In this document: positions 1-7,775 of the stretch, piece by piece
How positions within the stretch are numbered: the stretch's first letter is position 1
How the letters are laid out: each line of letters starts with the position of its first letter
DNA from: an uncultured Bacteroidales bacterium
Lineage (GTDB): Bacteria > Bacteroidota > Bacteroidia > Bacteroidales > UBA932
Assembly: GCA_949300335.1 (NCBI GenBank)
Contig: CASGDV010000139.1
Coordinates: 1 to 60,067 of the forward strand
Length of the DNA stretch: 60,067 nucleotides
Reading direction: 5' to 3'
The notes under the pieces: generated by a model
The model's input: only the letters and a program-made list of their open reading frames with translations
Told to the model about the DNA's origin: nothing
Databases searched by the model: none
Position numbers and translations under genes: made by a program

Positions 1-2
1 TC

Positions 3-107
3 AGCGACGAGTTCATCCACTCAATACAGATGAAAATAAACCGCAGGCCAAGGGAAAAGTTGAACTTTTCTACTCCCAAGGATGAGTTCTTTAGACTTTT
101 GTTATAA
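3..107 (+). CDS. IS30-family transposase, C-terminal fragment (5' end outside window)
   Basis: An open frame runs in from the window edge and stops at TAA 105-107, giving about 34 residues. The peptide contains DEFIHSI, then INRRPREKLNFSTP and DEFF, which matches the usual end of IS30-family DDE transposases (NxRPRKxLxxxTPxEvF). The stop is followed at about 111-140 by a GTGTTGCACTTGCTCGTTGAC-like stretch, which resembles the terminal inverted repeat of Bacteroidota IS30 elements. The remaining transposase lies outside the window, so I cannot say whether the element is intact. Confidence 0.75.
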   Translation, partial: SDEFIHSIQMKINRRPREKLNFSTPKDEFFRLLL

Positions 108-166
108 TTTTGTCTCGTGTTGCACTTGCTCGTTGACTCTGCCTCAGCTGGTGATGTAGCTTTAAA

Positions 167-199
167 TTTGCTTTTTCTACCACTAATTTGTTATCTTTG
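167..199 (+). promoter_or_regulatory. Bacteroides-type promoter of the nitroreductase gene
   Basis: TTTG at 167-170 and TATCTTTG at 192-199 are separated by 21 bp and match the Bacteroidota housekeeping promoter (TTTG, 19-21 bp, TAnnTTTG). The expected transcription start lies just before the ATG at 227. It probably also drives the GH59 gene and possibly the thi genes, because no other promoter is obvious before 3092. Confidence 0.7.
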
Positions 200-226
200 T
201 AAGATACAATCTAAATTGTTCTTAAC

Positions 227-856
227 ATGAACCGAATTACGATTTTAGGAGCGGCTTTACTGTCGTTGCTGACATCCTGCGGTACAGGACAGACACAGGA
301 AACCTTGACTCAGGCTGAAAATGAAGTTATCAAAACCATCATGGCCCGCAGAAGCATCAGGAAGTATGAAGCCAAAGATATCGAGGACGAGAAGCTTCAG
401 CAGATAATCAGGTGCGGTATAAATGCACCGAACGGCATGGCAAGAGAATCCTGGGAAGTGAGGATTGTGAGACAGGGACCGGTCATGGAGTTAGCCGACA
501 GTCTTTATTCGGTATATATGAACAAGGTCAGGGGAACCGAAGGAATTGCATACAAGGCTGCATTCGGTGCTCCGGTACTTGTATTTATAGCGTATGACGA
601 AAGATACGATATGTCCGTTGTGGACTGCGGTCTGCTTGGGGCGAATATGATTCTTTCCGCACAGTCCATGGATCTTGGAACATGTTGCCTCGGAGGCATA
701 GTAAGATTCATAAATTCAGAGGAAGGTAAGCCGGTACTTGAGAAACTCGGATTTCCTGCTACACACAAGCTTCTGTATGCTATCTCAGTAGGATATCCGG
801 CAGAGTCCCCTGAGGCGAAACCGAGAAATGAAGCCAAAGTGAAAATAATCAGATAA
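227..856 (+). CDS. Nitroreductase-family lipoprotein
   Basis: A 209-residue protein of the nitroreductase fold, a family of FMN-dependent NAD(P)H oxidoreductases acting on nitro compounds, quinones or flavins. A lipobox (LLTSC, Cys18) predicts export and lipid anchoring, which is unusual for an enzyme class that is normally cytosolic but is seen in Bacteroidota. RRSIRKY (41-47) is the typical N-terminal FMN-phosphate site, NAPNG (66-70) and the LGTCCLGG segment near residue 150 complete the family pattern. The gene starts just behind a good promoter and is followed 13 bp later by the GH59 gene. Its natural substrate cannot be read from sequence. Confidence 0.85.
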   Translation: MNRITILGAALLSLLTSCGTGQTQETLTQAENEVIKTIMARRSIRKYEAKDIEDEKLQQIIRCGINAPNGMARESWEVRIVRQGPVMELADSLYSVYMNKVRGTEGIAYKAAFGAPVLVFIAYDERYDMSVVDCGLLGANMILSAQSMDLGTCCLGGIVRFINSEEGKPVLEKLGFPATHKLLYAISVGYPAESPEAKPRNEAKVKIIR

Positions 857-869
857 TCTTCAGCAAGCT

Positions 870-3077
870 ATGAAAAATTTTCTTTACCTGTTGGGAGGAA
901 TTTCATTCCTCTTTGTTTCGCATGTCCTTGTTGCAGGTGACAAAGACAATGTCATAATGCTCAATTCCGAAATACGCGGGCGTGTGTATGAAGGAATGGG
1001 ATCATTGAGTGCGGGAGCTTCATCCAGATTGCTCCGGGATTATCCGGAACCGCAGAGATCTGTGATACTTGACTATCTTTTCAAGCCCGGTTTCGGGGCA
1101 TCGCTGGACCACCTGAAGACTGAAATCGGAGGTGACATGAACTCAACCTGCGGTACCGAACCGAGTCATCAGCATAGCCGTGAAGATCTCTGTTTTGACC
1201 GGGGATATGAATGGTGGCTCATGAAAGAGGCCTGCAGCAGGAATCCGGACATTGTTCTTGATGTACTGCCGTGGGGCGCACCGGGTTGGATAGGAAACGG
1301 TAAGTTCTATTCCGGTGATATGAGCGATTATGTGGTACGTTTCCTAAAAGGTGCAAGGGACCATCACGGTCTTGATATAGATTATGTGGGAATATGGAAT
1401 GAAAGGCCGTACAATACGGACTATATAAAGGAACTGCATGAAAAGATTGCTGCAGCAGGCCTGAACACGAAAATAGCGGCGGCCGACGAGATCAGGTCGT
1501 ATTACATATGCCGTGAGATGCTTGCCGACCCCGAACTGTATTCTGCAGTGGATGTGGTTGGAACACATTATCCGCATGGTCAGGGAGAGCAGCTGTACAA
1601 CGGAAAGACTGTATACGAACAGTATGGAGAGGACTACAGGATTGTCTGGAAAGAGGCGCTGGAGTGCGGCAAGCCGATATGGTCTCTTGAAGACGGTCCG
1701 TGGGCCGAGGACTGGAATGGGGCGAAAGGACTGATCAAGGTGCTGATCCACAATTATATTGAGGCCAAGATGGTCAAGACAATCAGCTGGAGCCTTATTT
1801 CTTCATATCATGATGAAATTGCTATAACTGCTTCCGGACTCATGAAGGCCAACACCCCATGGAGCGGACATTATGAACTGAAGCCTGCCCTATGGGCTAT
1901 GGCGCATTTCACGCAGTTTGCCAGACCGGGATGGATATTTCTCGAAGGCAGTGCAAACGGATACCTGAAAAAAGGAGGAAGTTACGTGAGTCTGTGTTCA
2001 CCGGACGGGAAGGACATTAGTATCATAGCTGAAACGGTAGAAGCAACTGAATCACAAGAACTTGAGATGAGCCTTGTCGGAGATTATACCGGAAAATGCT
2101 TCAGATTGTGGCAGTCGGATTCGCTTGAACAGTTCGTATGCATGCCGGATGTGATTGTTCCGGAGAACGGCAAGATTGTCCTGTCTTTGGAAAAAGGGCA
2201 CATATATTCACTTACCACCACTGCCGGACAAAGGAAAGACGACCCGGGTCTGGAGATTCCCGGAAAACAGTACTTCCCTATTCCATATCGTGATGATTTT
2301 GATGAATACGAACCTGAAACCCTTCCCAGATATACCAGCGACATATCCGGAGTTTTCGAGGTTTGCAAGGATGGCGGGAACGGGTATCTGAAGCAGGTTG
2401 TCACAGAGTGCGGCATAGAATGGGCGGCAAGTCTGAATCCGGAACCGCTGACTGTCATTGGAGATTTTTCGATGGAGGACTATACTGTTTCGTCGGATGT
2501 TATGATGGAAGACAGGAGCGGAAAGATTTGTATTCTTGGAAGGATACCGCAGATTATCCAGGGGCAGGTTGTACGCCCATACGGATACTGGCTTGAAATA
2601 AGCGGTGATTCCGGTTTCAGATTGTGCAAAACCTTGGCTCCGCTGAAGAACGGATGGTCTGAATTTCCAGGAAAATGGCCCGAGAGCCGGAGTTTTTTCC
2701 CTGATGATACTTCGCAAAGCAGGGTTTTCATGAAAGAGGAACTGTCGGACTGGCCTGCAGAAAGGATTGCGCTGTTCGAAGGTCTCGCAGAAATACTTTC
2801 GGAAAGGGCCGGAGAAAAAGACGAGGTTGCACTTGTCATGTTTTCAAATGGAAGTTACCAGATATTTCCGGTAGGCACTCTTGCTTCCGGTTCATGCGGT
2901 TTCCGGACCGGAGAATGGAACAAGGTTGCGCTGGGATTCCATGGAGACAGGATTACTGCCTCCGTGAACGGAAAGGTAATAGCCCGTGTGAAGGATGCTG
3001 AATATACAAAAGGCATAGCAGGTTTGGGGACCGGATGGAACACGGCCCGTTTTGACAACTTTGAGATTTTGCACTGA
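870..3077 (+). CDS. GH59-family glycoside hydrolase (galactosylceramidase-like)
   Basis: A 735-residue secreted protein with a signal peptide (residues 1 to about 22). It resembles animal galactocerebrosidase (GALC) along its whole length: GMGSLSAGASSRLL, an ILDYLFKPGFGASL block, RGYEWWLMKEA, and YVGIWNERPYN with the acid/base Glu178; IWSLEDGPW holds the likely nucleophile Glu274. The middle (about 280-460) follows the GALC beta-sandwich (PWSGHY, PGW) and the C-terminal part (about 480-735) looks like the lectin-like domain (GVFEV, IIGDFS, ARFDNFEI). GH59 enzymes release beta-linked galactose from sphingolipids or related galactosides. The ligand here could be a host or dietary galactolipid or an oligosaccharide. 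It sits between the nitroreductase and thiS with 13-14 bp gaps. Confidence 0.88.
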   Translation: MKNFLYLLGGISFLFVSHVLVAGDKDNVIMLNSEIRGRVYEGMGSLSAGASSRLLRDYPEPQRSVILDYLFKPGFGASLDHLKTEIGGDMNSTCGTEPSHQHSREDLCFDRGYEWWLMKEACSRNPDIVLDVLPWGAPGWIGNGKFYSGDMSDYVVRFLKGARDHHGLDIDYVGIWNERPYNTDYIKELHEKIAAAGLNTKIAAADEIRSYYICREMLADPELYSAVDVVGTHYPHGQGEQLYNGKTVYEQYGEDYRIVWKEALECGKPIWSLEDGPWAEDWNGAKGLIKVLIHNYIEAKMVKTISWSLISSYHDEIAITASGLMKANTPWSGHYELKPALWAMAHFTQFARPGWIFLEGSANGYLKKGGSYVSLCSPDGKDISIIAETVEATESQELEMSLVGDYTGKCFRLWQSDSLEQFVCMPDVIVPENGKIVLSLEKGHIYSLTTTAGQRKDDPGLEIPGKQYFPIPYRDDFDEYEPETLPRYTSDISGVFEVCKDGGNGYLKQVVTECGIEWAASLNPEPLTVIGDFSMEDYTVSSDVMMEDRSGKICILGRIPQIIQGQVVRPYGYWLEISGDSGFRLCKTLAPLKNGWSEFPGKWPESRSFFPDDTSQSRVFMKEELSDWPAERIALFEGLAEILSERAGEKDEVALVMFSNGSYQIFPVGTLASGSCGFRTGEWNKVALGFHGDRITASVNGKVIARVKDAEYTKGIAGLGTGWNTARFDNFEILH

Positions 3078-3091
3078 AAAATTCCGATTAT

Positions 3092-3292
3092 ATGAAGATA
3101 GTTGTAAACAACAGTGAAACTGAAATTCCGGAAAACACTACGGTATCGCAGCTCCTAGAGTCGCGGTCCCTGCCCCGTACGGGCATAGCTGTAGGCATTA
3201 ACGGAAAGATTGTGCCCAAGTCCGAATGGGAAACGTGCAGGTTAAGTGAAAATGACAGCCTGATTGTAATAAGGGCGGCATGCGGAGGATAA
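3092..3292 (+). CDS. thiS: Thiamine biosynthesis sulfur carrier ThiS
   Basis: A 66-residue ubiquitin-like protein ending in CGG. The C-terminal Gly-Gly is the site that ThiF adenylates and that then carries sulfur as a thiocarboxylate to ThiG. The features NNSETEIPENTTVSQLLES and AVGINGKIVPKSEW are standard for ThiS, and the length matches the family. It is the first of six closely packed thi genes (gap of 4 bp to thiE), and it starts only 14 bp after the GH59 stop, so there is no room for a riboswitch in front of it. Confidence 0.95.
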   Translation: MKIVVNNSETEIPENTTVSQLLESRSLPRTGIAVGINGKIVPKSEWETCRLSENDSLIVIRAACGG

Positions 3293-3296
3293 CTGA

Positions 3297-3917
3297 ATGA
3301 AAGACGTACAGTTTATAACACATTATAATGAGAGATACTCATATCTGGATTCGGCGAGAGTGGCCCTGGAAGGCGGATGCCGATGGATACAGCTCAGAAT
3401 GAAGGATGCTCCGGTTGAAGAAGTGAGGAAAACTGCAGTCATGGTTAGGAAAATGTGTTCGGATTATGGCGCGAAGTTCATAATAGATGACCATGTCATT
3501 CTTGCCGCAGAGACAGGGGCTGACGGAGTACATCTCGGAAAATCTGACATGCCTGTAAGTGAAGCCAGAAAAATTCTCGGGCCGTCGTATATCATCGGAG
3601 GAACGGCAAACACTTTTGATGATGTCTGTTTTCAGGTGGAATCAGGTGTGGATTATCTGGGTATAGGTCCGTACCGTTTCACTTCCACAAAGAAGAATCT
3701 CAGTCCTGTTCTAGGCATTGATGGATACAGGAAAATCATTGCTGCCATGAAAGCACGGAATATGTCCGTGCCTGTCTATGCCATCGGTGGAATAGAATTT
3801 GACGACATACCCGAGATAATGCGTACAGGTGTATGCGGTATCGCCTTGTCCGGCACTGTCCTCAGGGCTTCCGATCCGGCAGCGGAAATGGCCAGGATAA
3901 TTTCATTGGATATATAA
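3297..3917 (+). CDS. thiE: Thiamine-phosphate synthase ThiE
   Basis: A 206-residue TIM barrel that joins hydroxymethylpyrimidine pyrophosphate with thiazole phosphate to give thiamine phosphate. Family marks are QLRMKDAPVEEV near residue 32, FIIDDHVILAAETGADGVHLG, a diphosphate-binding IIGGTANTFDD, YLGIGPYRFTSTKK, and AIGGIEFDDIPEI close to the end. It is the complete, canonical ThiE of the cluster; the second ThiE-like protein at 6551-7150 is more divergent. The ATG at 3297 comes 4 bp after thiS. Confidence 0.93.
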   Translation: MKDVQFITHYNERYSYLDSARVALEGGCRWIQLRMKDAPVEEVRKTAVMVRKMCSDYGAKFIIDDHVILAAETGADGVHLGKSDMPVSEARKILGPSYIIGGTANTFDDVCFQVESGVDYLGIGPYRFTSTKKNLSPVLGIDGYRKIIAAMKARNMSVPVYAIGGIEFDDIPEIMRTGVCGIALSGTVLRASDPAAEMARIISLDI

Positions 3918-3929
3918 AACTGTCATGAT

Positions 3930-4706
3930 ATGAAAGATTTGGTAATAGCCGGTAAAAAATTCGGTTCCCGGCTTTTTCTGGGAACCGGGAAATTCAGTTC
4001 GAATGAAATTATGGAGAAGGCGATAATTGCTTCGGATACGGAAATGGTTACCGTCGCGATGAAGCGCATCGACATGGACAACGCCGAAGATGATATGCTG
4101 AAACATGTCATGCATCCCTCGATACAGCTGCTGCCCAATACATCGGGAGTACGTGATGCGGAAGAAGCCGTATTTGCGGCACAGCTTGCCCGGGAAGCCT
4201 TCGGTACGAACTGGCTCAAGCTTGAGATTCATCCTGATCCCAGATATCTTCTCCCCGATCCGGTGGAAACATTGAAGGCAACTGAAGAACTTGTGAAACT
4301 CGGATTTATCGTGCTCCCCTATTGTCAGGCGGACCCGGTCCTGTGCAAACGTCTTGAGGAGGCGGGAGCTGCGGCTGTCATGCCTCTTGCTGCTCCGATC
4401 GGCACTAACAAGGGATTGCTTACCGGAGAATTCATACGCATCATCATCGAACAGAGTAATGTCCCGGTTGTTGTAGATGCAGGAATCGGGGCGCCGAGCC
4501 ATGCTGCGGAAGCAATGGAAATGGGGGCGGATGCCTGTCTTGTCAATACGGCAGTTGCCGTCGCAGGAAACCCTGTAGAAATGGCTGTGGCCTTCAAGGA
4601 AGCCGTTATTGCCGGCAGGCGTGCCTGTGAAGCAGGTCTCGGGACGCAGGTTTCCGGAATAACAGCCTCAGCGTCTTCACCGCTTACTTCATTCCTTGAT
4701 GATTGA
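3930..4706 (+). CDS. thiG: Thiazole synthase ThiG
   Basis: A 258-residue TIM-barrel enzyme that builds the thiazole phosphate ring from 1-deoxyxylulose 5-phosphate, ThiS thiocarboxylate and dehydroglycine. [10 protein letters not shown] opens the barrel. The Schiff-base lysine is probably Lys97 in [41 protein letters not shown] and [14 protein letters not shown] are diagnostic. Dehydroglycine comes from the next gene product, ThiH, which marks an anaerobic type of pathway (ThiO is the aerobic alternative). Length is that of the family. Confidence 0.96.
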   Translation: MKDLVIAGKKFGSRLFLGTGKFSSNEIMEKAIIASDTEMVTVAMKRIDMDNAEDDMLKHVMHPSIQLLPNTSGVRDAEEAVFAAQLAREAFGTNWLKLEIHPDPRYLLPDPVETLKATEELVKLGFIVLPYCQADPVLCKRLEEAGAAAVMPLAAPIGTNKGLLTGEFIRIIIEQSNVPVVVDAGIGAPSHAAEAMEMGADACLVNTAVAVAGNPVEMAVAFKEAVIAGRRACEAGLGTQVSGITASASSPLTSFLDD

Positions 4707-4726
4707 TTTATTTTAACATAGAACAG

Positions 4727-5851
4727 ATGTTTTCAGAAGAATTAGAAAAAATATCCTGGGAGGAGACTACGGAAAGGATATATTCAAAGACTGATGCAGA
4801 CGTCATCAGAGCCCTGGGCAAGGATAAGTGCGATACGGATGACTTCATGGCGCTCATTTCCCCTGCAGCAGGAAAGTTTCTGGAGCCTATGGCGGAACTG
4901 AGCCGGAAATATACCATGGAACGTTTCGGAAAGACCATATCCCTTTTCATCCCCCTGTATCTGACGAATTCCTGTACGAATTCATGCGTATACTGCGGAT
5001 TCCATATAAGCAATCCGATGGCAAGGACAATCCTTACATATGAAGAAATAGAAAATGAGTACAAGGCGATAAAGAAACTGGGCCCGTTCGAGAATCTCCT
5101 CCTGGTCACGGGAGAAAATCCTGCAAAGGCCGGAGTACCCTATATTGCAAAGGCTCTCGACCTGGCAAAACCTTATTTTTCCAATCTGAAGATAGAGGTG
5201 ATGCCGCTTACCACTGATGATTACCTCGAGCTGAAGAAACACGGCCTGAACGGAGTAATATGTTTTCAGGAAACCTACAACAGAGACAGATACAGGATTT
5301 ATCATCCGCGCGGAATGAAGTCGCGCTTCGAATGGAGGGTGGACGGATTTGACAGGATGGGACAGGCCGGAGTGCACAGCATCGGTCTCGGAGTTCTCAT
5401 CGGTCTGGAGGAATGGCGTACGGATGTCACCATGATGGCCATCCATCTGAGATACCTTCAGAAGCATTACTGGAAAACAAAATACAGCGTGAATTTCCCG
5501 AGGATGCGACCGGCGGAAAATGAGGGATTTGTTCCGAATGTAATAATGAATGACAGGGAACTGGCCCAGGCTACATTTGCAATGCGCATTTTCGACCATG
5601 ATGTGGACATATCATATTCTACCAGGGAACCGGCGAATATCAGGGATCACATGGCTACTCTTGGAGTAACTACAATGAGCGCCGAGAGCAAGACGGACCC
5701 GGGAGGATACTGCACATACCCGCACTCTCTTGAACAGTTCCATGTCAGTGATGACAGGACGGCCTCGGAAATAGAAAAGGTATTGAAATCTCTCGGCAGG
5801 GAGCCGGTATGGAAAGACTGGGATGTTTCTTTCGATCTGATGACAAGATGA
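4727..5851 (+). CDS. thiH: Tyrosine lyase ThiH (radical SAM)
   Basis: Cleaves tyrosine to dehydroglycine and p-cresol with S-adenosylmethionine and a 4Fe-4S cluster, feeding ThiG. The cluster motif is CTNSCVYC, with Cys83, Cys87 and Cys90 when counted from the chosen start. Also present are YHPRGMKSRFEWRVDGFDR, GLGVLIGLEEWR and a C-terminal DPGGYC. I chose the ATG at 4727 (MFSEELEKIS, 374 residues); an upstream TTG at 4703 in the same frame would overlap thiG and is less likely. In Bacteroides thi operons thiC usually sits between thiG and thiH. Here the two genes are only 20 bp apart and thiC is missing. Confidence 0.94.
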   Translation: MFSEELEKISWEETTERIYSKTDADVIRALGKDKCDTDDFMALISPAAGKFLEPMAELSRKYTMERFGKTISLFIPLYLTNSCTNSCVYCGFHISNPMARTILTYEEIENEYKAIKKLGPFENLLLVTGENPAKAGVPYIAKALDLAKPYFSNLKIEVMPLTTDDYLELKKHGLNGVICFQETYNRDRYRIYHPRGMKSRFEWRVDGFDRMGQAGVHSIGLGVLIGLEEWRTDVTMMAIHLRYLQKHYWKTKYSVNFPRMRPAENEGFVPNVIMNDRELAQATFAMRIFDHDVDISYSTREPANIRDHMATLGVTTMSAESKTDPGGYCTYPHSLEQFHVSDDRTASEIEKVLKSLGREPVWKDWDVSFDLMTR

Positions 5852-6546
5852 ATATGGACAGGTATGAACGTCAGGTCATATTGCCTGAAATAGGTATAGA
5901 CGGCCAGCGGAAGCTTCTCTCTTCACGTGTTCTGATTGTCGGGTTGGGAGGTCTCGGAGCTCCTGTCGCTCTTTATCTGGCCGGTGCCGGAATCGGCACA
6001 CTGGGACTGGCGGATGACGACACGGTGAGTCTTGGCAATATCCACCGTCAGATTCTTTATGATGAGAGCCAGGTCGGCAGATCCAAGGCAGAATGTGCAG
6101 CAAAACGGTTGTCGGCCATGAATTCATCAGTGAAACTGAGGCTGTATCCGTACAGAATAGAAAATGGAAATGCAGAAGGAATCCTGAAAGATTATGATGT
6201 CGTCGTTGACTGCAGCGACAACTTCAAGACGCGTTACATGCTTGATGATGCGTGCAGGAAAACCGGTCTCCCCTATGTATATGGAGCCATAGGTGCTCTG
6301 GAAGGCCAGATATCCGTTTTCAACTCGGGAGAAAGAAAACGGCATTACAGGGATCTCTATCCCGATGAGGATGTCCTGTCTGATGAAAAACCCTCCAAAG
6401 GTGTTCTTGGAGTGACGCCCGGGGTGGTCGGCTGCATGCTTGCCGCAGAAGTAATCAAGCTGCTCACCGGTTTCGGTACCGTCATGTCCGGGAAACTGTG
6501 GACAATCGACCTCAGAACAGGAAAAACTGAAATTTTCGATTTGTAG
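5848..6546 (+). CDS. thiF: ThiF/HesA/MoeB-family adenylyltransferase
   Basis: A 232-residue E1-like enzyme that adenylates the C-terminal glycine of ThiS. YERQVILPEIG begins the domain, VGLGGLGAPVALYLAGAG binds ATP, then LGNIHRQIL and the catalytic VDCSDNF. The start overlaps the thiH stop (ATGA), indicating translational coupling; an in-frame upstream ATG at 5809 would add 13 residues with no family counterpart. The zinc-binding cysteine pairs of E. coli ThiF and MoeB are absent: the segment normally CYRCLFP reads HYRDLYP, and I see no second CxxC near the C-terminus. Confidence 0.92.
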   Translation: MNMDRYERQVILPEIGIDGQRKLLSSRVLIVGLGGLGAPVALYLAGAGIGTLGLADDDTVSLGNIHRQILYDESQVGRSKAECAAKRLSAMNSSVKLRLYPYRIENGNAEGILKDYDVVVDCSDNFKTRYMLDDACRKTGLPYVYGAIGALEGQISVFNSGERKRHYRDLYPDEDVLSDEKPSKGVLGVTPGVVGCMLAAEVIKLLTGFGTVMSGKLWTIDLRTGKTEIFDL

Positions 6547-6550
6547 GCCT

Positions 6551-7150
6551 ATGAAGATGAAGCTTGTTGTAATAACTGCACCCGTTTTTTTCAGCGGGGA
6601 ACCGGAGATAATTACGATGCTCTTCAAGGATGGACTGGAGTATCTTCATCTCCGGAAACCGGGCGCCCCACAGGATGCCGAAGAAAAACTGCTGGAGAGG
6701 ATTCCGCCGGAATTCCATGACAGGATAGTCATTCATGAAAATTTCTGTCTTTATGAGAGACAGGGACTGAAAGGCATACATCTGAATTCACGGAATCCTC
6801 ACATGCCTGAGGGATATGCGGGCCATGCAAGCCGTTCCTGCCATTCACTGGACGAAGTGGCAGCATGCAGGAATCAATATGACTATGTCTTCCTGAGTCC
6901 GGTTTTCGACAGCATATCCAAGAAGGGATACAATTCTGCATTCCGGCCAGAAGAACTTCTCCATGCCCGACAATCAGGTGGAATCGGAGATAATGTGATT
7001 GCACTTGGAGGTATATCTTCCGCAAATATCGGCTTGGTACGGAAACTTGGATTCGGGGGCGCTGCTGTACTTGGAGATATATGGAATAGAAAAGCAGATG
7101 AAATTGCAGAGCATTTCAATGAACTGAAAAGACTTATACAGACATTTTGA
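6551..7150 (+). CDS. Second ThiE-like protein (TenI/thiamine-phosphate synthase family)
   Basis: A 199-residue TIM-barrel relative of ThiE, shorter and less conserved than the gene at 3297. It keeps YLHLRKPG, GIHLNSRNP, YVFLSPVFDSISKKGYN and VIALGGI. TenI-type paralogues in thi operons usually isomerise the thiazole carboxylate (thiazole tautomerase) rather than make thiamine phosphate; this is known for B. subtilis TenI and is inferred here from the context and the presence of a complete ThiE. It lies 4 bp after thiF and closes the thi block. Confidence 0.85.
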   Translation: MKMKLVVITAPVFFSGEPEIITMLFKDGLEYLHLRKPGAPQDAEEKLLERIPPEFHDRIVIHENFCLYERQGLKGIHLNSRNPHMPEGYAGHASRSCHSLDEVAACRNQYDYVFLSPVFDSISKKGYNSAFRPEELLHARQSGGIGDNVIALGGISSANIGLVRKLGFGGAAVLGDIWNRKADEIAEHFNELKRLIQTF

Positions 7151-7167
7151 CAACAGATATTTATACC

Positions 7168-7695
7168 ATGAACCGTTTGGCCATATTCATTTTTTTCATT
7201 TTACCTTTCCTTACAGGATGCGGGACCTCTTCCGGAACAGCACCTGACGTACTGATGCTGAAACCACATGAAACTCTTCCGGAAGGCATTGATGAAGAGG
7301 ATTATATCTCGGTCTTCCTTGCCGGCACCATAGACATGGGAAACAGCAGGGACTGGCAGCAGGAAGTCTTCCGATATTTTTCTACGCTTGAGGGCAAATA
7401 CCTGCTTTTCAATCCGCGTCAGGATGAATGGGATTCCTCCAGACCCGGAGAGATGGATTATCAGGTAAACTGGGAACTGGAGCATCTAGAAAAGGCGGAC
7501 AGGATAATCATGTATATAATAGGAAGCAGCAAATCTCCGGTATCGCTGCTCGAAATGGGGCTTCACATGCGTTCCGGCAAAATGACAGTCGTCTGCGAGC
7601 CGGAGTACTACAGATATGACAATGTCCGGATCACATGTGAATTTTACGGTGTCCCTTTGTATTCAAGTCTTGAGGAGGCCTTGAAAGGACTGTAA
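7168..7695 (+). CDS. Nucleoside 2-deoxyribosyltransferase-like lipoprotein
   Basis: A 175-residue protein from the ATG at 7168 (an in-frame upstream TTG at 7147 overlaps the previous gene). The first 18 residues form a signal peptide with lipobox FLTGC (Cys18), so it should be lipid-anchored outside the cytoplasm. The remainder matches the nucleoside 2-deoxyribosyltransferase-like family: VFLAGTIDMGNSRDWQ (49-64), FNPRQDEWD, ADRIIMYIIG and SPVSLLEMGLH with Glu129 in the place of the catalytic glutamate. Known relatives swap bases on deoxynucleosides or hydrolyse them and act in the cytosol. An exported version would imply scavenging of periplasmic nucleosides, or a different substrate. Confidence 0.78.
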   Translation: MNRLAIFIFFILPFLTGCGTSSGTAPDVLMLKPHETLPEGIDEEDYISVFLAGTIDMGNSRDWQQEVFRYFSTLEGKYLLFNPRQDEWDSSRPGEMDYQVNWELEHLEKADRIIMYIIGSSKSPVSLLEMGLHMRSGKMTVVCEPEYYRYDNVRITCEFYGVPLYSSLEEALKGL

Positions 7696-7709
7696 GTATC
7701 TCAAAAATT

Positions 7710-7741
7710 TTTGAAATTTAGGAGTGATGGTTGTATTTTTG
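7710..7741 (+). promoter_or_regulatory. Bacteroides-type promoter of the acyltransferase gene
   Basis: TTTG at 7710-7713, a 20-bp spacer and TATTTTTG at 7734-7741 match the consensus. Because this promoter covers the upstream in-frame TTG (7731), it settles the start of the following gene at the ATG 7776. Confidence 0.75.
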
Positions 7742-7775
7742 CCGTACACAGACTGATAACTCTAATTTTTTCATA

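Noticed and set aside
1-226. TPP riboswitch before the thiamine genes
   Set aside because: I looked for the THI-box core (CTGAGA and ACCTGA-type blocks) before 227 and in the short gaps before thiS and found none.
4703-4726. TTG start for thiH at 4703
   Set aside because: It overlaps the thiG stop and adds residues that do not look like ThiH; the ATG at 4727 gives the normal N-terminus.
7731-7775. Upstream in-frame start for the acyltransferase
   Set aside because: The -7 promoter element sits on this stretch, so it cannot be translated from that promoter. ATG 7776 is taken.
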